Source: an uncultured Bacteroidaceae bacterium (lineage in GTDB: Bacteria > Bacteroidota > Bacteroidia > Bacteroidales > Bacteroidaceae). From it: a stretch of DNA of 33,919 nt. Location of the stretch: NCBI GenBank assembly GCA_905234555.1, contig CAJOHO010000021.1, forward strand, positions 1-33,919, read 5' to 3'. Both the position numbers and the translations under genes were made by a program. The notes under the pieces were generated by a model. That model was not told the origin of the DNA, did no database searches, and saw nothing but the letters and a program-made list of their open reading frames with translations. Each line of letters begins with the position of its first letter. Position 1 is the stretch's first letter. Below are positions 7,953 through 15,819 of this stretch, piece by piece.

Positions 7953-9332
7953 TTATGCTGTTGCTTTTTTATGTTGAATCTTGTCGATGACATGTATGAG
8001 GACGCTGCCCAGGATGCCTGCACAGAGCGAACCCATCAAGACGGCAATCTTGCCGCCAGCTCTCAACTGTTCTGTGATTTCAGGACTATTCTCGCCAAAC
8101 GAGAGCGTATCGACAAAGATGCTCATGGTGAAACCGATACCACCTAAGCAGGCAACGGCAAAGAGCATCTTCCATGTAGCCTTCGAAGGCATAGCTCCCA
8201 CCTTCATCTTAATGGCGATGAACGAAGCCAGCGTGATACCCAGTGGTTTGCCGATGAGGAGTCCGAAGAAGATACCCATACCCACACTGCCCATTTCGGG
8301 AGAGTACTGGAAAATGTTGAAATAGCTGATGTCGGGTATCTCCACACCAGCATTCGCTAAAGCGAAAATCGGCATGATAATGAAGTTGACCCAGGGCGAG
8401 AGCGCATGTTCCAGTTGATAGCTCATACCCATAGAGTTTCTGCTGATTTCACTCATGCGGCGTAAGCAATGGCGCTGGAGTTCGTTGGGGAAGGGCAGAC
8501 CCTCGTCTTCGTCCTCTTCCTCGTAATCGTCGAGCCGTTTGCTGAACATCTTACCCTTACATTTCAGGTAAGATTTGCTGTATCGAGCCTCCATCGGAAT
8601 CAGGAACGCCATTACAACACCCGACATCGTAGCGTGGATGCCAGCGTAGTAGAAGAGGAACCAGACAGCGATGGCTGGGATGAGATAGAATGCTTTCCGT
8701 TTCTCGCCCAACTGGTTCATGATGACGATAAATATAATAAGGATAAGGGCGATGGTGAGCAGCAGCATGTTGATGTGTCCGCCATAGAAGAACGCCACCA
8801 CCAAAATGGCACCCAAGTCGTCGGCAATGGCAAGTGCTGTCAGGAAGACCTTCAGCGATACTGGCACCCGATTGCCCAGAATGGACATGATGCCGATGGC
8901 AAAGGCAATATCCGTTGCCGTAGGGATTCCCCAGCCTGACGATGCTTCTGTTCCGTTGTTGAAGAAAAAGTAAATCAATGCAGGAGCCGCCATTCCGCCA
9001 GCAGCTGCAATGACAGGCATCATGGCTTTCTTGACACTGGAGAGTTCTCCGCATACCACTTCACGCTTAATCTCCAGACCGACCGTGAAGAAGAATACCA
9101 CCATCAGGATGTCGTTGATAAACTTCTCTACCGTCATATCCTGAGGAAACACCCAGTTGATGACTCCGTCAGGACTCTGAATCGACATCGTGAGGCTCGT
9201 TTCCAGAAACTCATGATAAACATGTTTGGTGAAAGGCAGGTTTGCCAGCAACATGGCGATGACCACACACAGCAGCAGAATGCCGCCGCCAGCCCAAGGC
9301 TGGTTCATCAGGGCAATACGGTTGCGCTGCAT
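7953..9332 (-). CDS. nhaA: Na+/H+ antiporter NhaA
   Basis: A 459-residue inner-membrane antiporter that exchanges Na+ or Li+ for protons. The essential aspartates are present: Asp141 in TATDIAFAIG and the pair Asp171-Asp172 in ALAIADDLGA. The N-terminal LEIKREVVCGELS pH-sensor region is intact. Compared with the E. coli protein of about 390 residues it carries an acidic cytosolic insert (about 268-277, DDYEEEDEDE) before a membrane segment. I chose the ATG at 9332 because a perfect Shine-Dalgarno (AAAGGAGGTG) sits 6 nt upstream, which is unusual in this phylum. An in-frame ATG at 9377 would add 15 residues (MKLIPTYTWTKEVHN). Confidence 0.93.
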   Translation of the reverse strand: MQRNRIALMNQPWAGGGILLLCVVIAMLLANLPFTKHVYHEFLETSLTMSIQSPDGVINWVFPQDMTVEKFINDILMVVFFFTVGLEIKREVVCGELSSVKKAMMPVIAAAGGMAAPALIYFFFNNGTEASSGWGIPTATDIAFAIGIMSILGNRVPVSLKVFLTALAIADDLGAILVVAFFYGGHINMLLLTIALILIIFIVIMNQLGEKRKAFYLIPAIAVWFLFYYAGIHATMSGVVMAFLIPMEARYSKSYLKCKGKMFSKRLDDYEEEDEDEGLPFPNELQRHCLRRMSEISRNSMGMSYQLEHALSPWVNFIIMPIFALANAGVEIPDISYFNIFQYSPEMGSVGMGIFFGLLIGKPLGITLASFIAIKMKVGAMPSKATWKMLFAVACLGGIGFTMSIFVDTLSFGENSPEITEQLRAGGKIAVLMGSLCAGILGSVLIHVIDKIQHKKATA

Positions 9333-9338
9333 GTTATG

Positions 9339-9348
9339 CACCTCCTTT
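9339..9348 (-). promoter_or_regulatory. Strong Shine-Dalgarno of nhaA
   Basis: Minus-strand AAAGGAGGTG, followed by CATAAC and the ATG at 9332. Genes in this window generally lack such a sequence. It decides the start of nhaA against the ATG at 9377. Confidence 0.7.
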
Positions 9349-9421
9349 GTCCATGTGTAAGTTGGGATTAGTTTCATAGCTTATACTTTTTCTGAATCAA
9401 CACGAAACCGTCTTGATCACA

Positions 9422-9985
9422 TTATTTGTTGTTGAATTGTGTCATCGTCGGGGCAATACCTGCCAGACAGAACGACTTCACTGCCTCTACGGCAAGACTC
9501 ACACGCTCAGGCATTGCAGCCAGATCCTCGTCTGTAAACTGTCCCAGCACAAAATCCGCCTGTGTTCCTTTGGGGAAGTCGTTGCCGATTCCGAATTTCA
9601 GTCGGGCATATTGCTGAGTGCCCAGCACTTGTGCGATGTGTTTCAGACCGTTATGACCACCGTCGCTTCCGTTGGGACGCATACGCAGTTTGCCGAAAGG
9701 CAGGGAAAGATCGTCGCATACAATGAGAATCCTTTCCATAGGCACTTTCTCCTGCTGCATCCAGTAGCGAACGGCGTTTCCGCTGAGGTTCATGTAGGTG
9801 GAAGGCTTCAGCAGCACGAGTTCAGCATTCTTCGCCCGTCCCTTTGCCACGAATCCATAGCGACGGTCGGCAAACGTAGCTCCGATATTTTCACCGAGGG
9901 CATCCACAACGCGGAATCCGATGTTGTGGCGCGTACCTTCGTAATCAGGACCGATGTTACCTAAACCTACAATCAAAAACTTCAT
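9422..9985 (-). CDS. pth: Peptidyl-tRNA hydrolase
   Basis: A 187-residue bacterial Pth, which frees tRNA from peptidyl-tRNA dropped by ribosomes. The family's N-terminus [10 protein letters not shown] and the catalytic His20 in EGTRHNIGF are present, as are the [27 protein letters not shown] core and the GQF region. The frame is open to an ATG at 10048, which would add a 21-residue basic then acidic N-terminal extension. I prefer 9985 because it gives the canonical start. It lies between rplY (upstream) and nhaA (downstream). rplY-pth adjacency is a common ribosome-related pair. Confidence 0.94.
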   Translation of the reverse strand: MKFLIVGLGNIGPDYEGTRHNIGFRVVDALGENIGATFADRRYGFVAKGRAKNAELVLLKPSTYMNLSGNAVRYWMQQEKVPMERILIVCDDLSLPFGKLRMRPNGSDGGHNGLKHIAQVLGTQQYARLKFGIGNDFPKGTQADFVLGQFTDEDLAAMPERVSLAVEAVKSFCLAGIAPTMTQFNNK

Positions 9986-10090
9986 TTCGTTTGCTTCGGT
10001 CTCCTCATGTCTGGAAAACAACTGGAAGAACCGCCTGAATATATTCATCTTGAGTCAAAGTTAATGAGAACGCCCCGTAAGGGTATAGCA

Positions 10091-10146
10091 AAGGCGACAC
10101 AATTTCTGCACAGTGTAAATGAGACACCGCTTCGATGTGTCGCCTT
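10091..10146 (-). other. Intercistronic hairpin between rplY and pth
   Basis: AAGGCGACACA at 10091-10101 is perfectly complementary to TGTGTCGCCTT at 10136-10146, with a 34-nt interior that itself holds short complementary runs. There is no T run after it on the minus strand, so it is not a typical terminator. It may be an mRNA processing or stability element. Confidence 0.6.
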
Positions 10147-10166
10147 GTAAAGAGCTAAAGAGCTGA

Positions 10167-10766
10167 TTATTCAGCTTCAGCAGCAGTGTCAGCAGCAGCA
10201 CGTGCAGCACGAGTCATGCGAACGGCACATACAACCACTTCCTTCGGAGTCACGATTTCGAGACCCTCGAACTGGAGTTCTTCCACCTTCATGGCCTTAC
10301 CCAGAGCAAGACCGGTAACGTCGATTTCCAGTGTGTCAGGGAATGAAGTGTAAGGAGCCTTCACCTTCAGCTTGCGAACGTTGAGGGCGAGCTTACCACC
10401 GGCACGTACACCTTCTGCGAGACCGTTCAGCTTCACAGGAATCTCCATCACGATAGGAGCATCAGTAATCTGGTAGAAGTCAACGTGAACGGGAGTGTCC
10501 TTCACGAAGTCGTTCTGAAGCGCTTTCAGAATCACCTTCACCATCTTACCCTCGATGTTGAGGTTGATGATGTAAACGTTAGGAGTGTAGAGCACTTTGC
10601 CCAACTCTTTCTGAGAAACCAGGATAGACTGAGCCAGAGGCAGTCCGTCTTTACCTTTCTCTACTCCGTAAACAACACAAGGAACGAGTCCTGCACGACG
10701 AGCGTCGCGGCTTGCTTTCTTGCCAAGGTCTGTGCGGACCTGGGCGTTCAGTGTAATTTCTTTCAT
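10167..10766 (-). CDS. rplY: 50S ribosomal protein bL25 (CTC/TL5 type)
   Basis: A 199-residue two-domain bL25 protein that binds 5S rRNA. The N-terminal domain (about 1-95) carries TDLGKKASRDARRAGLVPCVVYG, and the C-terminal beta domain (about 96-185) is the TL5/CTC extension lacking in the short E. coli protein. The tail is rich in Ala and Glu. A TACCTTTG promoter element lies about 125 bp upstream. It appears to head the minus-strand run rplY-pth-nhaA-hydrolase-dnaB-ABC. Confidence 0.95.
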   Translation of the reverse strand: MKEITLNAQVRTDLGKKASRDARRAGLVPCVVYGVEKGKDGLPLAQSILVSQKELGKVLYTPNVYIINLNIEGKMVKVILKALQNDFVKDTPVHVDFYQITDAPIVMEIPVKLNGLAEGVRAGGKLALNVRKLKVKAPYTSFPDTLEIDVTGLALGKAMKVEELQFEGLEIVTPKEVVVCAVRMTRAARAAADTAAEAE

Positions 10767-10889
10767 TTGTTTTTTGTGTTACTATAAATTAAGACTGTTG
10801 CTTAATTCGCCATCACACGTGCTCCGCAAATGCCATCCTTTCGTTGCCGAAAACAGGAAGACAGGAGACTTGATGCCAAAAAAGCGGTG

Positions 10890-10897
10890 CAAAGGTA
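10890..10897 (-). promoter_or_regulatory. Bacteroidetes -7 element for rplY
   Basis: Minus-strand TACCTTTG followed by CACC, about 124 nt upstream of the rplY ATG. The leader of roughly 115 nt shows no strong hairpin that I can see. Confidence 0.65.
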
Positions 10898-11018
10898 CTA
10901 AAAATTCTTGATTCTGAAAAGAAATCAGCCTTCTTTTTGCCTTTCGACATCGCTTTTTTAGCGTTATTCTGTTTTTTAGTGGTTAAACAACCTTGGTAAG
11001 AGTCAGACGGAGGCTTCC

Positions 11019-11384
11019 TTAAAACTCAACATCCAGCTGGATGTCATCGCTTGCCTCCTTCTCCTCGTGACGATACACAGCACCGTTCATCACCAATTCT
11101 GCCACTTCGGTTCTCGCCTCATCCAACGACATCTCACCCTTGGCAACAGCAAGAGAACGTGTGAGGGCGCTAAGGAACTTTTCGTAATCCTCCTTATATA
11201 GGAAGATCTTGTGCTTCTCGAAAGAAATACGAGGGTTGTCGAAATCACCCTCCATAATCTTCTTACTCTCGGTGATCGAGATGTACTTCTCACCATTTCT
11301 GCTCTTTTTCACATCAAAGTAGTAGATGCGCTTTCCTGCCTTTACTTTTTCCGAGAAGAAAAAGTCTCTTTCTTGATCCATCAT
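11019..11384 (-). CDS. DUF3276 / PUR-alpha-like nucleic-acid-binding protein
   Basis: A 121-residue protein matching the Bacteroidetes DUF3276 family, which has a PUR-type fold thought to bind single-stranded DNA or RNA. The conserved core is FFFSEKVKAGKRIYYFDVKK then YISITESKK, followed by a helical segment and an acidic C-terminus. The family start is the methionine pair MMDQERD at 11384/11381. The open frame to 11444 adds 20 residues not typical of the family. The gene is divergent from nusB with about 200 bp of AT-rich DNA between them. Confidence 0.88.
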   Translation of the reverse strand: MMDQERDFFFSEKVKAGKRIYYFDVKKSRNGEKYISITESKKIMEGDFDNPRISFEKHKIFLYKEDYEKFLSALTRSLAVAKGEMSLDEARTEVAELVMNGAVYRHEEKEASDDIQLDVEF

Positions 11385-11543
11385 GATTGTGTTTGTTAAT
11401 TCTTTTAATAGCGTTTCTAGTTTTGTTTTGAAATTTGACTGCAAAATTGATTCTTTTTTTGGATTTTGTCAAATTTCTGAGCTTTTTTTTTACTTTTCGT
11501 CAATGATTTTTGTTTTTATGCATGAATTTTGGAAAAAAATGCC

Positions 11544-11551
11544 TAACTTTG
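11544..11551 (+). promoter_or_regulatory. Bacteroidetes -7 element for nusB
   Basis: TAACTTTG, 35 nt before the nusB ATG at 11586. It fits TAnnTTTG. No TTG at the usual -33 spacing. Confidence 0.6.
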
Positions 11552-11585
11552 TCACTCAAAACAAAAAAGGAGTTTTTTGAAAATT

Positions 11586-12512
11586 ATGATTAACCGTACA
11601 CTTATCCGATTGAAAATCGTGCAGCTCATGTATTCTTTCTATCAAAATGGAGGAAAGAATATCGATACGGCAGAAAAGGAATTGTTGTTTAGCCTGTCGA
11701 AAGCCTACGATTTGTATCAGTTCATGCTGATGCTCATGCCTGAGGTCACGCATTACGCATTCGAACAAATCGAGCAGCGCGAGCAAATCAATCGCTTCGC
11801 CCATAAGGATGAAAACATTAGCCACCGTTTTGTGGACAACTCGTTTGTAGAACAGCTCGATGTGAACAAGCAGCTTCTCGAATTCCGTGAGAACAAGAAG
11901 CTGACTTGGCGCAACTATAATGACTACCTGAAGAAATTGTACGCCGACATTCAGGAGAGCGATTATTATAAGGAATATATGGCGGCTGAGTCTGTTGACT
12001 ATGCCCTCGACCGCGAACTGTGGCGCAAAATCTACAAGAACATCATTATGAAGGATGAGCGCATCGACGAAATACTCGAAGAACTCAGCCTCTATTGGAA
12101 CGACGACCGCGATATTGTCGATACATTCGTACTGAAGACCATCAAGCGATTCGAACAGAAGAAGGGAGCCAAGCAGGAACTCCTCCCAGAGTTCAAAGAC
12201 GAGGAAGACCGTGAATACGCCATCCGCCTCTTCCGTGCCGCTATCCTCAACGACGAACTCTATCGCTCCTACATCATCCAAAGCGTGCGAAACTGGGAGT
12301 TCAACCGCCTTGCCTTCATGGATGTCATCATTATGCAACTCGCAGTAGCCGAAATTATGACCTGCCCTGGGATTCCTACCTCCGTCACTATCAACGAGTT
12401 CGTGGAAGTGGCGAAGTACTACAGCACCTCCAAGAGCGGCAGCTACGTCAACGGCATCGTCGATCATGTCGTCACCCGTCTGAAGGAAGAAGGGAAAATA
12501 ATGAAGGATTAA
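11586..12512 (+). CDS. nusB: Transcription antitermination factor NusB, long form
   Basis: A 308-residue protein. The C-terminal part (about 205-308: RAAILNDELYRSYI, NRLAFMDVIIMQLAVAE, TSVTINEFVEVAKYYST, YVNGIVDHV) is the NusB fold that binds boxA RNA with S10 in rRNA antitermination. The N-terminal part begins like NusB (INRTLIRLKIVQLMYSFYQN) but is followed by an insert of about 150 residues, so the protein is twice the E. coli length. That is usual for Bacteroidetes. I use the ATG at 11586; a TTG nine bases upstream is also in frame. It heads a plus-strand run with yajC, the ybbR-like gene and coaE. Confidence 0.92.
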   Translation: MINRTLIRLKIVQLMYSFYQNGGKNIDTAEKELLFSLSKAYDLYQFMLMLMPEVTHYAFEQIEQREQINRFAHKDENISHRFVDNSFVEQLDVNKQLLEFRENKKLTWRNYNDYLKKLYADIQESDYYKEYMAAESVDYALDRELWRKIYKNIIMKDERIDEILEELSLYWNDDRDIVDTFVLKTIKRFEQKKGAKQELLPEFKDEEDREYAIRLFRAAILNDELYRSYIIQSVRNWEFNRLAFMDVIIMQLAVAEIMTCPGIPTSVTINEFVEVAKYYSTSKSGSYVNGIVDHVVTRLKEEGKIMKD

Positions 12513-12524
12513 CATACAACCGTG

Positions 12525-12544
12525 CCTTGCGCTTTTCCGCAAGG
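12525..12544 (+). other. Intercistronic hairpin nusB-yajC
   Basis: CCTTGCG, loop CTTTTC, CGCAAGG, without a T run. A very similar element (shared GTGCC, TGCG, TTTTCCGCA core) lies between lacZ and nadA at 25008-25028. Probably a small repeated intergenic hairpin. Confidence 0.6.
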
Positions 12545-12596
12545 ATTAACATTAAACAGAAACATTAAACAATAATCATTAAACATTCAAAAACCT

Positions 12597-12956
12597 ATGA
12601 ATTATCTTTTCATCAATTTGTTGGATGGTGCAGCTGCACCAGCAGCAGGCGGTGCCGGTCAACAAGGAGGCGCTGGTGGAGGTATGTCCTCCATGCTTAT
12701 CATGCTCGTACTCATGTTCGTCATCATGTACTTCTTTATGATTCGCCCACAGCGCAAGCGTCAGAAAGAATTACAGAACTTCCGCAATACACTCGATGTC
12801 GGCACGAAGGTGGTGACAGCTGGTGGTATCTATGGTACAGTGAAGGATTTGCACAAAGGTGAAGCTTTCATCACCATCGAAATCGCCAAGGGCGTAACCA
12901 TCGACGTGGACCGCAACTATGTCTATGCCGACTCGTCGCAGGCCATTCAGCGATAA
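12597..12956 (+). CDS. yajC: Preprotein translocase subunit YajC
   Basis: A 119-residue inner-membrane protein that associates with SecDF-YidC in protein export. After a short Ala/Gly-rich N-terminus there is one membrane helix (SSMLIMLVLMFVIMYFFMI). The family motif RPQRKRQKELQNF and the cytosolic beta domain GTKVVTAGGIYGTV follow. Length is normal. The nusB-yajC-ybbR-coaE order is typical of Bacteroidales. Confidence 0.95.
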   Translation: MNYLFINLLDGAAAPAAGGAGQQGGAGGGMSSMLIMLVLMFVIMYFFMIRPQRKRQKELQNFRNTLDVGTKVVTAGGIYGTVKDLHKGEAFITIEIAKGVTIDVDRNYVYADSSQAIQR

Positions 12957-12990
12957 TGCAGATTCTTAACGGAACGAAATCGCACACTTT

Positions 12991-13977
12991 ATGGCATTAC
13001 ACCTGAAAGAAACATTCCGGAAAATGTGGAGGAGCTTACGGTTGGTAACCATCAACCGCGAACTCCTCGTTTTCGGTGTCTTTCTCCTCGTTGCCATAGC
13101 TTTTTGGTTCATACAGACGTTCAAAGAGCAAGCTTCCACCACCGTCAAGTTCAAGATGGAACTGGTGGGAGTACCTAAGAACATCGTCATCACCTCACAC
13201 ATCCCCGACACCGTTACCGTCGTTGTCAAGGGACGAGGATTCGACGTGATCGACTACCTATCGAAAGCCGACACACGGGTCCTCAAGGTGGACTTCTCCA
13301 CCCTCGAGAAGGAAAACGGAGTCGTCGTCATCGACAATCCTGTCTGGAACCGCATCCTCACCGACAAACTCGGACGTTCCCTCTCCTTCACCTCCATCAA
13401 TCCCTCCACCCTCGAGATATTCTATTCCTCAGGGTCACACAAGTATGTCAATGTTGTGTTCGGAGGGCAGGTGACGGTCGATAACAAGCACGTCTTCAGT
13501 AGTGTGACGATGCAACCCACCTATGTCGAAGTCGTTGCTCCACCTGCTATCCTCGACACGCTGACTACCATCAGCACCGAACCGGCTCGCTACGACAACC
13601 TCACCGATACGCTTCGTCAGAAGGTTGCTTTGGCACCACCTCCTGGTGTGAAGTGTGTGCCCGACAGCATCAATGCCACCATTTGTGTCGATCTCTTCGC
13701 TAAGAAAACGATGACTGTACCTATCTTCACCGTCAACACCCCCGAAGATAAGGTACTTCGCACTTTCCCCCTCGAGACACAAGTCTCCTTCCGCGTCAGT
13801 TCCGCTCAGTACAACACCATCAAGGAGAGCGATTTTGTCGTGGTGGCAGACTACAACGACACCCGTCCTGGCGAACACAAGTGCCCGCTCATCCTTCGTA
13901 GTCAGCCTAAAGGGGTTTCCGACGTCAAGCTCACACCCCGTAAGGTCGATTACCTCATAGAAGAAAGCGTAGAATGA
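12991..13977 (+). CDS. YbbR-domain membrane-anchored protein
   Basis: A 328-residue protein with one N-terminal membrane helix (about 25-45, LLVFGVFLLVAIAFWFIQTF) followed by an extracytoplasmic part of beta-rich YbbR-like repeats. An example is VKFKMELVGVPKNIVITSHIP then VTVVVKGRG. YbbR proteins include CdaR, which regulates a diadenylate cyclase in Firmicutes; no cyclase gene is adjacent here, so that role is not shown. Its last four bases overlap the coaE start (ATGA), indicating translational coupling. Confidence 0.85.
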   Translation: MALHLKETFRKMWRSLRLVTINRELLVFGVFLLVAIAFWFIQTFKEQASTTVKFKMELVGVPKNIVITSHIPDTVTVVVKGRGFDVIDYLSKADTRVLKVDFSTLEKENGVVVIDNPVWNRILTDKLGRSLSFTSINPSTLEIFYSSGSHKYVNVVFGGQVTVDNKHVFSSVTMQPTYVEVVAPPAILDTLTTISTEPARYDNLTDTLRQKVALAPPPGVKCVPDSINATICVDLFAKKTMTVPIFTVNTPEDKVLRTFPLETQVSFRVSSAQYNTIKESDFVVVADYNDTRPGEHKCPLILRSQPKGVSDVKLTPRKVDYLIEESVE

Positions 13978-14618
13978 AACGCGTCGGCATCACAGGAGGC
14001 ATTGGCAGCGGCAAATCTTTTGTCTGCCGTTTGCTCCAGGCAAAAGGCTATCCCGTCTATGATTGCGATACCGAAGCCAAGAGACTCATGGTGACCCATC
14101 CCGACATCATTCGCGACATGCGGGCTTTGCTCTCCGATGCGGTCTATGAGCCTTTACTCCAGGAAGGTGCTCCTGTTCATACGGACGATGCTGGTCCTCT
14201 CGCCGAAGTCGCTCCAGCCTACAGGCTGAATAAGCAACTCGTGGCAGACTACCTCTTTGCCTCTGGCGATCACGCCACACACATTAACGCCATCGTCCAT
14301 CCACGTGTCAAGGAAGACTTCCTGCGATGGGCAGAACGACAAAATACTGAACTTGTCTTTGTCGAGTCAGCCATTCTGAAAGAAGCCCATTTCCTCGATG
14401 TGCTCGATGCTGTCCTCTTGGTCTCAGCTCCCGACAAAGTACGTCTGCGTCGGGCAATGACTCGCGACAGAGCCACCGAACCGCAGATTCGTCTGCGTAT
14501 GAGTCAGCAGCAGTCTCAAGCATCCATGCGAAAGTTTGCCTCCTTCGAAATTGTCAACGACGGCAAGAATGACCTCTCCGCCTCCCTTGACTCTTTTCTG
14601 CAAACTCTCATCGCATAA
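13974..14618 (+). CDS. coaE: Dephospho-CoA kinase
   Basis: A 214-residue P-loop kinase that phosphorylates the 3'-OH of dephospho-CoA, the last step of CoA synthesis. It starts MKRVGITGGIGSGKSF with the P-loop at about 8-15. The YDCDTEAKRLM substrate motif follows, then VFVESAILKEAHFLDVLDAVLLV and the lid arginines in RLRRAMTRDR. It overlaps the ybbR-like gene by four bases. panC and panD, earlier steps of the same pathway, lie 1.6 kb downstream in a separate unit. Confidence 0.96.
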   Translation: MKRVGITGGIGSGKSFVCRLLQAKGYPVYDCDTEAKRLMVTHPDIIRDMRALLSDAVYEPLLQEGAPVHTDDAGPLAEVAPAYRLNKQLVADYLFASGDHATHINAIVHPRVKEDFLRWAERQNTELVFVESAILKEAHFLDVLDAVLLVSAPDKVRLRRAMTRDRATEPQIRLRMSQQQSQASMRKFASFEIVNDGKNDLSASLDSFLQTLIA

Positions 14619-14623
14619 TAGCC

Positions 14624-14727
14624 TTATAATTTGTAATTTATAATTTACAATTTAAACTTTTAATTTACAATTTACAATTTACAATTTAGCTTTAGCTTTA
14701 TCATTTATAATTTAAAATTTATAATTA
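14624..14727. repeat. AT-rich short tandem repeat (TTTACAATT-like)
   Basis: About 100 bp made of TTTACAATT, TTTATAATT and close variants, between coaE and the DUF5606 gene. The core TTTACAA repeats at least five times. It is nearly free of G and C, and no gene is present. Such arrays are slippage-prone and are common intergenic filler in Bacteroidales. Confidence 0.85.
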
Positions 14728-14733
14728 ATTCCC

Positions 14734-15189
14734 ATGTTGAAAACAATCTTAGCCATCGCTGGCAAACCAGGACTCTATAAGTTCGTGTCGCGTGGCAACC
14801 GCATGCTCATCGTTGAAACCATCGATGAGGCCAAAAAACGAATGCCGGCATATTCTTCCGATCAGGTAGTGGCATTGTCCGATATCTCTATCTATACTGA
14901 CGACGGAAAGGAAGTGTCCCTCGCATCCGTTCTCCGTTCCGCCAAGGAGAAATACGAAGGCAAGAAAGTGGATCTCTCCCCAAAGAAAGCCTCGCAGGCT
15001 GAAATCGTCAAGTTCTTCGAAACCGTCATTCCTAACTACGACGTTGACCGAGTTCATGTGAGCGATATGCGCAAACTTCTCTCCTGGTATAACATCCTTA
15101 TTGAGGCAGGTCTCGACGACTTCTCCGAGAAAGACGAAACCACACCCGAACAGACAGTAGAAGCTGCAGCCGAAACAGCAGAAAAATAA
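14734..15189 (+). CDS. DUF5606 domain protein
   Basis: A 151-residue protein recognised as Bacteroidetes DUF5606 from its N-terminus (LKTILAIAGKPGLYKFVSRG) and the central KVDLSPKKASQAEIVKFFETVIPNYDVDRV region (about 84-113). No signal peptide or membrane segment. The tail is acidic and Ala/Glu-rich. The N-terminal half resembles a small beta barrel. Function unknown. It follows coaE after the AT-rich repeat and may be co-transcribed. Confidence 0.87.
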   Translation: MLKTILAIAGKPGLYKFVSRGNRMLIVETIDEAKKRMPAYSSDQVVALSDISIYTDDGKEVSLASVLRSAKEKYEGKKVDLSPKKASQAEIVKFFETVIPNYDVDRVHVSDMRKLLSWYNILIEAGLDDFSEKDETTPEQTVEAAAETAEK

Positions 15190-15296
15190 TCAGTAAAAAC
15201 TGCAGAAACTGATACTTTTAAGGAGTTTTATACACTCGTGCGAACCCTTATTTGGTTAAAAAAACTTAAATTCACCATAAAAACACCCTTAAACTA

Positions 15297-15326
15297 TTGC
15301 AGGTATGGAAAAAAGTCGTACCTTTG
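15297..15326 (+). promoter_or_regulatory. Promoter of a short non-coding RNA
   Basis: TTG (15297-15299), 19 bp, TACCTTTG (15319-15326), an exact fit to the Bacteroidetes consensus. No reading frame follows. A terminator lies only about 75 nt downstream. Confidence 0.82.
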
Positions 15327-15328
15327 CA

Positions 15329-15403
15329 CCGTGTTTTTCATGGTATTAGATTTATTTTAAGGTTAGTAAAGATTGCTTGTCGTGAGATAAGCAATTTTTT
15401 TTT
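15329..15403 (+). ncRNA. Short promoter-to-terminator RNA (about 75 nt)
   Basis: The RNA begins with a hairpin ACCGTG-TTTTT-CATGGT (15328-15344). An unpaired stretch with TTAGATTTATTTTAAGGTTAG follows. It ends in an intrinsic terminator ATTGCTT, 10-nt loop, AAGCAAT (15372-15395) and T8-9. There is no start codon with a usable frame. The layout (Bacteroidetes promoter, short body, terminator) matches how the Bacteroidales-1 RNA family is described, but I cannot confirm membership without a covariance search. Confidence 0.72.
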
Positions 15404-15452
15404 GTCCCTTTTGCTACCATTCTCATGGGCTGCAGAAGGGACAAATTTCTAC

Positions 15453-15817
15453 GGAAGGGATTGATCTGGGGGGTCCTTCTCCTTTCATTACACAGGGGCT
15501 GCCCCTACGAATAATGCCTCAGCCATCTAACAAATCAGGACGCTTAACTGTCCAGAAAATGAATTTTCTGTTCTGTTGAGCGTCCTTGCTTTGTGATCCG
15601 GACGGGATTAAATATCCCTAATGGCTGGGCGCCAGCCATCTAACAAAAAAACCGTCTTCTGCAAATGAGGAAACGAGTTTCCTATTTTACGAAGACGATT
15701 TTCTTGTGATCCGGAAGGGATTGAATATCCCTAAAGGCTGGCGCCAGCCATCCTACAAATAAACGACGCACACAGTTCATGAAAATGAATTTTCCTGTCC
15801 TGAATGCGTCATTTCTT
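15453..15817 (-). repeat. tRNA-Arg-linked compound repeat, 113-bp period
   Basis: Two full modules (15591-15647 and 15704-15759) copy the 3' end of the adjacent tRNA-Arg: TTGTGATCCGG then a T-arm-like GGGATT...ATCCC. To this is added the palindrome GGCTGGCGCCAGCC (imperfect in the first) and a CATCTAACAAA-type tail. A decayed third copy lies at about 15453-15534. Modules start exactly 113 bp apart, and the third start (15817) is the real tRNA 3' end. Between them are three hairpins (15537-15586, 15653-15697, 15765-15810) whose stems differ in sequence but keep one shape. Read with the tRNA (minus strand), the middle hairpin is followed by GGTTTTTTTG, like a terminator. Confidence 0.8.
15653..15697 (-). 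terminator. Hairpin terminator candidate downstream of tRNA-Arg
   Basis: Outer stem CGTCTTC/GAAGACG and inner stem AGGAAAC-GA-GTTTCCT. On the minus strand the stem is followed by G and then T7. The flanking hairpins at 15765-15810 and 15537-15586 have the same design with weaker T runs, so tRNA transcription could be stopped at successive points. Confidence 0.55.
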
Positions 15818-15819
15818 TG

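Noticed and set aside
11556-12542. 328-residue frame antisense to nusB
   Set aside because: Mirror of the NusB reading frame, rich in Val, Leu and His; NusB motifs are clear on the plus strand.
15521-15601. Integron attC-like site (ATCTAAC matches RYYYAAC and a hairpin follows)
   Set aside because: The partner GTTRRRY box is missing at the other end of the hairpin (TTTGTGATC instead), no integrase or cassettes are present, and the unit is tied to the tRNA 3' end.
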